Below are positions 7,302-13,670 of a DNA stretch of 18,672 nt, in pieces. Each line of letters opens with the position of its first letter. The first letter of the stretch is position 1. Source of the DNA: Solirubrobacterales bacterium (GTDB lineage: Bacteria; Actinomycetota; Thermoleophilia; Solirubrobacterales; Solirubrobacteraceae); the NCBI GenBank assembly GCA_013813955.1, contig JACCQW010000233.1, positions 1 through 18,672 of the forward strand, in the 5' to 3' direction. A program made the translations under genes and the position numbers. The notes beneath the pieces were generated by a model. The model was not told the origin of the DNA. It worked only from the letters and a program-made list of their open reading frames with translations, and did not search any database.

Positions 7302-8492
7302 CTAGCGGTGGGTGCGTCCGCGCGCGCGAAGGACTGCGCTCACGCGTCGGCCGGACGCGTCGGTGGCAGTCAGCGCAATGCGCAGGAGGCTGCGTGCGGT
7401 GGCCGGGCGGACGCGCAGCCGCAGCACGACGCGCCTCGTGGCGCGGAGGTCCCGCAGGCGTCCTGCGGCCACCGTGATCCGCCTCCCGCCGCGCGAGCGG
7501 GTGACCCGCAGGGACACGTCCCGCAGGGCCGTGCCCGCGGACAGCGTGAAAGCGAGCCGGCGGCGTCCCACGTGCGCGTGGCGAGCACGTACGTCAGGCG
7601 AAGCACGTAGCGCGGGCGAAGCCGTGCCGGTGTCAGGCGCCGGCGGTGTGGCCCCGGTGCGGGTGACGATCCAGCCGTACAGCGGCGTGTCGGCCACGCG
7701 CGCGTAGATCCCGTACTGGGTGGGGAAGCCGCAGCCGAAGCCGAAGGAGACCACGCCGATCTGCGCCAGGCGGCCTTCGCGATCGGGCACCGTCAGCGGA
7801 CCGCCCGAGTCGCCCTGGCAGGAGTCCTCCAGGCCGCTCAGGTTGCCCGCCGCGAGCATCGTCTGCGGGTCGAACTGCCCGTTGAGCGCATCGGTCTGGT
7901 AGGACAGCGCGGCGGCTTCGTCGCTGACGCGCGGCACACTGACCTGCTGCAGGTCCTCGCGCACGGTCAGCCCGCCGACGTCGGGGAAGAACGCCGTGCC
8001 CCAGCCGACGACCGTCGTCTGCCTCCCCGGTGCGTAGATGTCCTGCTCGGCGGGCGTCGCGAGCCGGATCGGGGTGGCCTTGGTGGCTGCGCGCACCAGG
8101 CGCACGAGCGCCACGTCGTTGCTGTTCTCCGCGGGCTGGCCGTAGCGGTCATTGACGATCACCTCAGCCGCGGCGATCGTCTCGGCCGGGCCGGTGCGCT
8201 CATAGCTGCCGAGCCCGACGCTCACGCGCGCGGGGTCGACCCCCGCCGTGGCCCGCGGACCGGGCCCTTCTGCCGTCACGAGGCAGTGCGCGGCCGTGAG
8301 CACCCATGTCGGCGCGATCAGGCTCGCACCGCAGACGAAGTCGTCGCTGCCGGCCTCCCCGTCGTCGACGCGGAGCGAGCCGATGTGTGGATGGGCACCC
8401 GGCGTTGCCGGCGCGCCGCCCACGACGGCCGGCGCGTTTGCCGGCACCACGAGCGCGACGAGCGCGATGAGCGCGGCGGTCAGCGGCCTCAC
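7302..8492 (-). CDS. Secreted trypsin-like serine protease (S1) with Arg-rich C-terminal tail
   Basis: This 396-residue protein starts with GTG and has a signal peptide (residues 1 to about 22) that runs directly into V23-V-G-G. VVGG is the mature N terminus of active trypsin-fold enzymes, so cleavage after Ala22 could release active enzyme with little or no propeptide. The catalytic triad is complete: His69 (TAAHC), Asp126 (NDVALVRL) and Ser229 (DSCQGDSGGP). Asp223, six residues before the Ser, suggests trypsin-like cleavage after Arg or Lys. The last 97 residues hold 27 Arg and no Lys, are beta-prone and are not part of the protease fold. The GTG overlaps the TGA of the ferritin-like gene upstream (GTGA, 4 bp), so translation is probably coupled. 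No good Shine-Dalgarno is seen. Confidence 0.92.
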   Translation of the reverse strand: MRPLTAALIALVALVVPANAPAVVGGAPATPGAHPHIGSLRVDDGEAGSDDFVCGASLIAPTWVLTAAHCLVTAEGPGPRATAGVDPARVSVGLGSYERTGPAETIAAAEVIVNDRYGQPAENSNDVALVRLVRAATKATPIRLATPAEQDIYAPGRQTTVVGWGTAFFPDVGGLTVREDLQQVSVPRVSDEAAALSYQTDALNGQFDPQTMLAAGNLSGLEDSCQGDSGGPLTVPDREGRLAQIGVVSFGFGCGFPTQYGIYARVADTPLYGWIVTRTGATPPAPDTGTASPALRASPDVRARHAHVGRRRLAFTLSAGTALRDVSLRVTRSRGGRRITVAAGRLRDLRATRRVVLRLRVRPATARSLLRIALTATDASGRRVSAVLRARGRTHR

Positions 8493-9103
8493 GACGACCT
8501 GATGAACGGCCTGACGGCCCGGAGGACCTCCGGCATGCGGGAGGCCTTGTCGAAGGACACGGGCGCCGGAGGCTGGTTGCGGACAAGGCGCACGAGCGCG
8601 GCGTGACGCCCCTCGACCTGGACGATGGAGCCGGCCGCGGCCAGGATCTCCTTGTTCTGGATGCTCGGCGCCGCGCCGTTGTAGGCGCTCACGCCGGTGT
8701 CCTCGAACGTGTTCGATGCTTTGAAGAAGGCTGCGCGGTCGCTCAGAGCGCTTCCGAAGTCGAACGTCGGCTCCTCGACGGGCACGGCGCCGAGCTGGGT
8801 GATCGTCTCGCTGAGGATCTCGACGTGAGCGCGCTCGTCGTCGCGAAGCCGCCGGACGAGCTTGGTCTCGTCCTCGCTGAGCCCGTCGACGCGCTCCAGC
8901 GCCAGGGCGTAGAACGTGGCTTCCAGGTGCTCGAGGGTGAGGGCGAAGTTGAGGATGTCGGCGTCCGTGCCACTCTCCTGCGCGATCGCCCTGCGCACGT
9001 ACGGCGTCGCGCTCGCGGCGCCGAACGTGGCAGCGGCAGCCAGCGTGGCGCGCAGCAGGAAGACCTGGCGCGTCGTGCCGTGGATCTGCACGGGCGCGCT
9101 CAT
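8489..9103 (-). CDS. Exported ferritin-like domain protein (second of a tandem pair)
   Basis: This 204-residue protein has an N-terminal hydrophobic segment (residues of about 14-41, ending AIAQ), probably a signal sequence. It has TTRQVFLLR but no twin Arg, so Tat export is doubtful. The rest is an all-helical ferritin-like domain (Ferritin_2 type). Candidate metal ligands are in LTLEHLEATFY, DDERAHVEIL, FEDTGVSAY and VEGRHAALV, giving the expected E, ExxH, E and ExxH pattern of a di-iron site. The protein is clearly related to the product of the gene just upstream. The two share IQ(N/D)KEILAAA and a C-terminal (P/S)EVLR-V-PFI motif, so they look like tandem duplicates. The start ATG overlaps the upstream stop (ATGA) and the stop overlaps the protease start (GTGA). 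Iron binding or oxidant protection outside the membrane is inferred. Confidence 0.85.
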   Translation of the reverse strand: MSAPVQIHGTTRQVFLLRATLAAAATFGAASATPYVRRAIAQESGTDADILNFALTLEHLEATFYALALERVDGLSEDETKLVRRLRDDERAHVEILSETITQLGAVPVEEPTFDFGSALSDRAAFFKASNTFEDTGVSAYNGAAPSIQNKEILAAAGSIVQVEGRHAALVRLVRNQPPAPVSFDKASRMPEVLRAVRPFIRSS

Positions 9104-9882
9104 GAGGCGATGAACGGCTCCACGCGCCGGAGGACCTCGGACATGCTCAGCGGGTTGGCCAGCGGGCCGTCGGGCACCGAGCCCACCAGCGATCCCGCCC
9201 CCGCGAAGCCGCGGCCGACGAGCTCGTTCAACGCCGCGGCGTGCCGCGCCTCGACGGTGTGGATCGCCAGCGCCGCGGCGAGGATCTCCTTGTCCTGGAT
9301 GTCGGGGGCCTGGCCGAGATAGGCCGCGGCGCCGAGGTTCTCGACGGTCGCGGCCGTCTGCAGGATCGCCTGCGGCCCCCGCTCGACGACCGCGTCGAAG
9401 TTCGTCCGCGGCTTCTCGGCCACCGGGCCGCCGAGCTGCCTGGCGGTGGCCGTCAGCGCGTTGACGTGCTCCTGCTCGGTCTGGCCGAACCTCTCGAGGA
9501 GGTCGAGCAACGCCCGGTCCCCGATCGCTCCGCTGTCGACCGCCCTGCGGTAGAAGTCCGACTCGAGGTGCTCGAGCGTCAGCGCGAAGTTGACGATCTC
9601 CAGGTCGCCCTTGGCCGGAGCGTCCGATTCGCCGCTCTCGTCGGTGGCGTCCTCGTCATCGCCGCAGGCTGCCAGCAGTGCGCCGAACGCGCTGACCGCC
9701 CCGGCCTGGCCCATGGTCCGGAAGAAGCGCTTGCGCGAGGACGGATCGTCGGCGAGCTCTCGTAACGCGGGCGCGGTCACGACCGCACCGGCCGGCCCGC
9801 CGGTGCCATCGGCGCCCAGACCTTCCCGGAGGACGTCGAAACCGCACTCACGCGACACCCGTACCCCTCGCGCACGGCTCAT
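9100..9882 (-). CDS. Tat-type ferritin-like lipoprotein (first of a tandem pair)
   Basis: This 260-residue protein starts at the ATG 9882-9880, preceded by GAGGGG. An upstream in-frame ATG at 9999 would add 39 residues with no protein character. After a 46-residue lead comes SSRKRFFRTMGQAGAVSAFG, a Tat-like signal with RK in place of RR. It ends in the lipobox LLAAC, followed by an acidic spacer (GDDEDATDESGESD). The ferritin-like domain (about residues 90-235) has the ligand pattern LTLEHLESDFY, TEQEHVNAL, TVENLGAAAY and VEARHAAAL. The likely product is a lipid-anchored di-iron ferritin-like protein outside the membrane. It heads a coupled operon with its paralogue and a secreted protease. 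Some related proteins are called desiccation-related or oxidative-stress proteins; no such role can be shown here. Confidence 0.85.
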   Translation of the reverse strand: MSRARGVRVSRECGFDVLREGLGADGTGGPAGAVVTAPALRELADDPSSRKRFFRTMGQAGAVSAFGALLAACGDDEDATDESGESDAPAKGDLEIVNFALTLEHLESDFYRRAVDSGAIGDRALLDLLERFGQTEQEHVNALTATARQLGGPVAEKPRTNFDAVVERGPQAILQTAATVENLGAAAYLGQAPDIQDKEILAAALAIHTVEARHAAALNELVGRGFAGAGSLVGSVPDGPLANPLSMSEVLRRVEPFIAS

Positions 9883-9982
9883 AGTCCCCTCAGGCCCAGG
9901 CCCGGCGCCTTCGCGCGCACCGGCTCGGATCTGGCGCGAACGGCTGGCGATGCGCCCGGCTATCTTCGCGCAGTCGGCTGGC

Positions 9983-10007
9983 GCCGCCTGACCGCCCATC
10001 GGCGGCG
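9983..10007 (-). terminator. Possible hairpin terminator after the VapC gene
   Basis: CGCCGCC (9983-9989) pairs with GGCGGCG (10001-10007), 9 bp past the VapC stop on the minus strand. The loop is 12 nt and there is no T-tract. It could separate the toxin-antitoxin transcript from the ferritin operon, but 7-bp GC stems are common at this composition. Confidence 0.3.
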
Positions 10008-10016
10008 TGCGATCGA

Positions 10017-10442
10017 TCAGCCGAGGGGGTTCTCCCAGCGCAGCTCACCGAAGCGCGCGAAGTCGGTGTCGGCGGAGTAGAGGGCCATGCCGTGCTCGAT
10101 CGCCAGTGCGGCGAGGAAGGCGTCGGGCATGAGGTTGCCCCGGACGTCGTAGGTGGTGATGAGCGCGCCGACGATCTCCGCGTGCTCACGGCCGGGCTGA
10201 GGGATCCACGCTACCGGGGCCGAGAGCCAGTCGGTCACGCGCTCCCAGGCGGTGGCTGGAGAGAGGGGCCACTGGAAGGCGCGCGGGTGCGTGGCGATCC
10301 GCAGAAACGCACCGAGGCTCTGCCATGGCAGGCCCACCCGGCGCGACCCGTTGAGCTGCTCGGTCAGCCATGCCGCCGCCGCTTCATGCTGCTCACTCTG
10401 CTTGTGAACGGCGTAGAGGAGCAGGTTCGCGTCGAGCAGCAT
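10017..10442 (-). CDS. vapC: VapC-family PIN-domain ribonuclease toxin
   Basis: This 141-residue protein has the PIN-domain layout: Asp4 in LLDANLLLY, then Asp107 (PDAFLAALAIEHG) and Asp125/Asp127 (YSADTDFARF). The LPWQSLGAFLRIATHPR segment and the ending LRWENPLG match the mycobacterial-type VapC group (TIGR00028-like). At residue 44, near where some PIN domains carry a Glu, there is Gly; I believe this is usual in the subgroup. VapC toxins cut specific RNAs (often tRNA or rRNA) until bound by VapB. The start codon overlaps the antitoxin stop by one base (TGATG), so translation is coupled. The target RNA is unknown. Confidence 0.92.
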   Translation of the reverse strand: MLLDANLLLYAVHKQSEQHEAAAAWLTEQLNGSRRVGLPWQSLGAFLRIATHPRAFQWPLSPATAWERVTDWLSAPVAWIPQPGREHAEIVGALITTYDVRGNLMPDAFLAALAIEHGMALYSADTDFARFGELRWENPLG

Positions 10443-10681
10443 CAGCCGGCGGCGGGCCCGTCGAGCGTCTCGATCGCGTCCGTCACGTTCGAGAAGTCGA
10501 TCCCTCGGCCGAGGTCGTGTGCCTTCTGCCGGAACGGAGCGTCTGCCTTCTGCTTGGTCAGGCCGGCGCGGACAAGGTGATTCACGGCTTCGCTGAGCCC
10601 GATGGAGCGCTCGCGCCGGAGCTTCTCGACGGCAGCGGCGACGTCGTCGGCCAGGTTCAGCGTGGTGCGCACCGAGGCCAT
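10442..10681 (-). CDS. vapB: VapB-family ribbon-helix-helix antitoxin
   Basis: This 79-residue protein has an N-terminal ribbon-helix-helix region (VRTTLNLADDVAAAVEKL, then SIGLSEAVNHLVRAGL), which binds operator DNA as a dimer. Its C-terminal tail (residues of about 48-79, including HDLGRGIDFSNV) is of the kind that wraps round the toxin. It lies directly upstream of the PIN-domain gene with a 1-base overlap, as expected for vapBC. No Shine-Dalgarno is found at the usual spacing: AGG abuts the ATG, so the message may be leaderless or weakly initiated. Inverted repeats just upstream probably serve autoregulation. Confidence 0.9.
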   Translation of the reverse strand: MASVRTTLNLADDVAAAVEKLRRERSIGLSEAVNHLVRAGLTKQKADAPFRQKAHDLGRGIDFSNVTDAIETLDGPAAG

Positions 10682-10686
10682 CCTAG

Positions 10687-10723
10687 CGCATCAAGATGCG
10701 GCGTGAGGAGTATCATGATGCGG
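10687..10723. promoter_or_regulatory. Inverted repeats upstream of vapB, likely operator
   Basis: CGCATC-AA-GATGCG (10687-10700) is a perfect 6+6 palindrome 6 bp upstream of the antitoxin ATG. ATCATGAT (10712-10719) is a second perfect palindrome. GATGCGG occurs at 10695-10701 and 10717-10723, exactly 22 bp apart, about two helical turns. This fits cooperative binding by a ribbon-helix-helix repressor. Promoter hexamers are not clear; GATACT on the minus strand is a weak -10 candidate. The site also lies upstream of the divergent plus-strand gene. Confidence 0.5.
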
Positions 10724-10812
10724 AACCCGCTGGTCCTCCGCGAGATGCGAGCCTGCTGATCGGATCTTCGTCCACGAACGCGACCTTCGCGCCTGGGTGC
10801 GGTTGTGGGGGC

Positions 10813-12156
10813 ATGGAGCTCCCTCGCCTCGAGCGCGCCGCGCTGGCCGTGCTGCCCCTGACGCTCGCCCTCGCCGCTCCGGCGGCGGCGCAGGCGCGAG
10901 GATCATGGAGTCTGCCCGCCCGCATCGCCGGGGCGCCCGACGCCTTCCCGCAGGTCGCCTTCACCCCGTCGGGCCGCGGCGTCATCGCCTGGAACACGTT
11001 CGGCCTGCGGACGCCGAGCCCGGGGACCCAGGGCGCCGCCATCGGCATCGACGGCAGGGTCGCGCCCGCCCTGGCCCGGTCGAGCCGGCTCGGGCTCGCA
11101 CGGCGCGCGCTCGCGGCGTACGGACGTGACCGGGTCGTGATCGGGGGAACTGTCCTGCGTGACCGGCGCTCTCGCCCGGCCGTCGCCTACGGCACCACCG
11201 CAGGGCGCATCGGACCGCCGCGGCTGCTCGCCGTTCCGGGCGTGTCGGGCGACCTGCGGGCACTGGCGGTCAGTCGCTCCGGTGACCTCGCTGTCGTGGC
11301 GTCCATGTGCGTGCGCCGCAGCTGCGCCGTGCGCGAGCTGTGGCTCGTGACGCGACCTGCCGGCGGACCCTTCGCCGCACCCGTGCGCCTTGCCCGCGGC
11401 GAGCGCGTGCGCGGTGCGGCGGTCGCCACCAACGCTCGCGGCGACGCGCTCGCCGCGTGGGAGGACGACCGCGTCATCCGCACCAGGATGCGCACCGCCG
11501 CCGGGCGCGCGGGCAGGATCGAGCGGTTGGGCCGGGGCGTGCAGTCCTCGTTCTCCGTCGCCCTGGGCCCGACGCGCCGCGCGGTCGTCGCCTGGGGCAG
11601 TCAGCGGGTCTCCGAAGGCGACGCGCTGGGCCCCTTCGAGGCGTTCGCCACCTACCGCGCGGTCGGCGCCCGCTTCGGCTCGGCGCAGCTCGTCGGCCGC
11701 TCCACGCTCACGGGCACCGGCCGTTACGTGGCAGAAGCCGGGGTGCGCGCCGCGGTCGCCGCGCGACGCGCGACCGTGACCTACACGGCCTTCGACGGCG
11801 AGCGCTTCGTCGTGCGCTCGCGCGACCTCGCCGGCCGGCGCTTCGGCGCTGCGCAGACGCTGTCGCCCCTCGATCGGGACGCGATCCTCGCCGACGCGGC
11901 CACGGGTTCGCGCGGAGAGCAGCTCGTGACGTGGATCACGGGCCGGCACGGGGCCGACCCGATCGTCGGCACGAGCCACGGCCTCATGGCCGCGGCCCGC
12001 GCGCCGGCAGCGCCGCGCTTCGCGGCGGGCGAGACGATCACGGCCGGGCGCTACATCGACGCGGCGAGCGTGGCGATCGACCCGATCAGCGGCCGCGCGG
12101 TCGCCGCCTGGCGCGACGTGGTCGAGCCGGTGGCCTACGCGGTGCGTGCCCCCTGA
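10813..12156 (+). CDS. Secreted protein with propeller-like repeats, function unknown
   Basis: This 447-residue protein starts at the ATG 10813. An in-frame ATG at 10696 lies in the VapB operator region and would bury the signal peptide, so I reject it. Residues 1 to about 28 are a Sec signal peptide (core LAVLPLTLALAAPAAA). The mature part repeats a unit of about 50-70 residues built round a strand-turn-strand. Examples are VAFTPSGRGVIAWN, LAVSRSGDLAVVAS, VATNARGDALAAWEDD, VALGPTRRAVVAWGS and VAIDPISGRAVAAWRD. The pattern, hydrophobic strand then Gly/Arg turn then VIAW, is what a beta-propeller blade would give. There is no anchor and no catalytic motif I recognise. It is probably an extracellular binding or structural protein. 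The ribosome binding site is weak (GGGGG). It converges on the patatin gene. Confidence 0.75.
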   Translation: MELPRLERAALAVLPLTLALAAPAAAQARGSWSLPARIAGAPDAFPQVAFTPSGRGVIAWNTFGLRTPSPGTQGAAIGIDGRVAPALARSSRLGLARRALAAYGRDRVVIGGTVLRDRRSRPAVAYGTTAGRIGPPRLLAVPGVSGDLRALAVSRSGDLAVVASMCVRRSCAVRELWLVTRPAGGPFAAPVRLARGERVRGAAVATNARGDALAAWEDDRVIRTRMRTAAGRAGRIERLGRGVQSSFSVALGPTRRAVVAWGSQRVSEGDALGPFEAFATYRAVGARFGSAQLVGRSTLTGTGRYVAEAGVRAAVAARRATVTYTAFDGERFVVRSRDLAGRRFGAAQTLSPLDRDAILADAATGSRGEQLVTWITGRHGADPIVGTSHGLMAAARAPAAPRFAAGETITAGRYIDAASVAIDPISGRAVAAWRDVVEPVAYAVRAP

Positions 12157-12158
12157 GC

Positions 12159-12214
12159 GACGTAGGCCCCGGCGCGGCCGGCGGGCCCCCCACCTCGAAG
12201 GACTGGCCTACGTC
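12159..12214. terminator. Inverted repeat at convergent gene ends
   Basis: GACGTAGGCC (12159-12168) and GGCCTACGTC (12205-12214) are perfect reverse complements, 36 nt apart. Inside is a second stem, CCGGC-GCG-GCCGG (12169-12181). The right arm covers the TAG stop of the patatin gene. No T-tract is seen. It is a candidate two-way 3'-end structure between the propeller-like gene and the patatin gene. Confidence 0.5.
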
Positions 12215-13473
12215 TCGGTCGGGCTGCCCACGCGCCACGGCCATTGGTCGTGCTCGGTGTCCAGCCAGCGCTGCGCGTCGCTGCGGCCGAGCTCGATCAG
12301 CTCGTCCATGAACTCCCGGCCCAGGAAGAGGTAGCTGTAGAGCTCGCCGTGCATCGGGTTGCGCGCCGCATCGGTGATGCGCCCCAGCAGCGACAGGTTG
12401 GGCGTGCGCAGGATCGCCAGGACGCCCTTGTAGTGGCGCTTGTAGACGTCGAGGGCGATGCGGCCGATCTTCAGGCGGTCGGACGGGACGACGAACATGT
12501 AGGGGATCCTGCGGCGCGGCCCCTCGCCCTCCTTTCCGTCGTCGTCGCCCTGCTCGACCGCCTCGTTGATCGCGGTGAGCGTGGCCACGTCGGTCGTGAG
12601 CTGGTCGGCGAGCACCCCCAGCAGCGACGCCGCACCGTCGAAGAGGTCGGGCTTGGCTGCCTCCGGAGGCTCATCGGGGGGGTCCGCGGAGTTCAGGCCG
12701 ATCACGATGACCCGCTCGGCGCCGAGCTCGAGGGCGGGGTCCAGCGGGGCGTTCAGCCGCGCTCCGCCATCCCCGTACCAGCCGCGGCAGGACGCGGGCT
12801 CGGTGACCTCGACCGCCGGGAAGACGACCGGGATCGCCCCGGACGCGCGGACGTGGACGTCTGTCAGCTGCACCGCCACGTAGTCGATCGCCCGCTCTTC
12901 GTTGACGGGGGGCGTGTCGCCGCCCTGGTGAAAGACGATGCTGCGACCGGTCTCATACGACGTCGCCACGACGGCCACGCAGCGCAGCGGCGACGCCTCG
13001 CCGGCGATGTTGTCCGCGATGCGCCCGAACTCGATGATCCGGTTGATGGTCCCTCGCAGCGGCGTCGTGTCGAGCAGGCTCGACACGGCCGTCACGGGCA
13101 GGCTCAGGCAGGTGGCGAAGAAGCGCGCCAGCCGGCTGAGCGAGGTCGGCGAGAGCAGCGAGCGCATCGCGTCGCGGTAGCGCAGCCTCCGCCACACCTC
13201 CACACCGCCCGCGGCCGCCTCGCTGAGCGGCAGGTGCGCGTTGGCGGCAAGGTAGGCGGCGTTGATGGCACCGACGCTCGTGCCGACGAGGATCTCCACC
13301 CGGTCGCCCTGCTCCTCCAGGACCGGGGCAAGCACCGACAGCGCGCCCATCTCGTAGGCGCCCCGCGCGCCGCCGCCCGCCAGCACTAGCGCGATCGGTC
13401 CCGTGGCGCGCTGCGGCCCGTCTCCGGCTTTGTCGGGTGCTGCGATGACTCGTTCCTCTCTCCCTGGATGCAA
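12208..13473 (-). CDS. Patatin-like phospholipase/lipid acyl hydrolase
   Basis: This 421-residue protein carries the full patatin catalytic set. It has the oxyanion loop GGGARGAYEMG (residues 33-43), the nucleophile Ser66 in GTSVG and the dyad Asp235 in YGDGG. There is no signal peptide or membrane segment, so it is probably cytosolic or membrane-associated, hydrolysing ester bonds in (phospho)lipids. The C-terminal third (about residues 270-421) is outside the catalytic core; it includes an acidic linker (EQGDDDGKEGEG) and a helical end. The start is uncertain. The only usual start codon between an in-frame TAG and the first core strand is a TTG at 13473-13471, and it has no Shine-Dalgarno. 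A purine-rich GGGAGAGAGG lies just after it. Confidence 0.88.
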   Translation of the reverse strand: MHPGREERVIAAPDKAGDGPQRATGPIALVLAGGGARGAYEMGALSVLAPVLEEQGDRVEILVGTSVGAINAAYLAANAHLPLSEAAAGGVEVWRRLRYRDAMRSLLSPTSLSRLARFFATCLSLPVTAVSSLLDTTPLRGTINRIIEFGRIADNIAGEASPLRCVAVVATSYETGRSIVFHQGGDTPPVNEERAIDYVAVQLTDVHVRASGAIPVVFPAVEVTEPASCRGWYGDGGARLNAPLDPALELGAERVIVIGLNSADPPDEPPEAAKPDLFDGAASLLGVLADQLTTDVATLTAINEAVEQGDDDGKEGEGPRRRIPYMFVVPSDRLKIGRIALDVYKRHYKGVLAILRTPNLSLLGRITDAARNPMHGELYSYLFLGREFMDELIELGRSDAQRWLDTEHDQWPWRVGSPTET

Positions 13474-13494
13474 CGCGGACTGAGCGATCGCGCG

Positions 13495-13524
13495 CCAGCT
13501 TATTGGCTGGGCCTATTGCTAGGC
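13495..13524. promoter_or_regulatory. Two adjacent inverted repeats in the divergent region
   Basis: CCAGC-TTATTG-GCTGG (13495-13510) is directly followed by GCCTA-TTGC-TAGGC (13511-13524). They sit in the most AT-rich part of the gap, 21-51 bp upstream of the patatin start and about 150 bp before the repeat-protein start. They could be operator sites serving both genes. I could not fit convincing -35/-10 boxes. Confidence 0.4.
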
Positions 13525-13544
13525 TGGTCCGCCTCGCCGCCTGC

Positions 13545-13635
13545 GTGCCCTATGGGCGCAAGATTCGGCTCTCGGCTGCGTTACACCCTCAAGCAGCTCG
13601 CAGGAACTCGGGCCGCCCGCGCTTCGGGTGGGTCC
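13545..13635 (+). promoter_or_regulatory. Possible structured 5' leader of the SGTGNA repeat gene
   Basis: Two hairpins can be drawn. GTGCCC-TAT-GGGCGC spans 13545-13559 (6 bp, one G-U pair). A second at 13613-13631 pairs CCGCCCG with CGGGTGG around CGCTT (7 bp, one G-U pair). The second ends about 40 nt before the start codon. I compared the region by eye with c-di-GMP and c-di-AMP riboswitch consensus elements and could not match their conserved cores. It may be an RNA control element or chance GC pairing. Confidence 0.3.
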
Positions 13636-13660
13636 TTTCATGTCATCGATCCACGTCTTC

Positions 13661-13665
13661 AGGAG
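13661..13665 (+). promoter_or_regulatory. Ribosome binding site of the SGTGNA repeat gene
   Basis: AGGAG ends 5 bases before the ATG at 13671. It selects this start over an in-frame ATG at 13503, whose extra 56 residues have no protein character and would precede the signal peptide. Confidence 0.75.
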
Positions 13666-13670
13666 ATGGA

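Noticed and set aside
9883..9999. Longer N terminus for the first ferritin-like protein (start at 9999)
   Set aside because: The extra 39 residues are not protein-like, and the ATG at 9882 has GAGGGG upstream.
10696..10812. Longer start for the propeller-like protein
   Set aside because: It overlaps the vapB operator repeats and would place 39 residues before an otherwise normal signal peptide.
13530..13640. c-di-GMP or c-di-AMP riboswitch before the repeat-protein gene
   Set aside because: GGGCGCAAGATTCGGC looked suggestive, but the conserved core elements of the known classes cannot be lined up. It is kept only as a possible structured leader.
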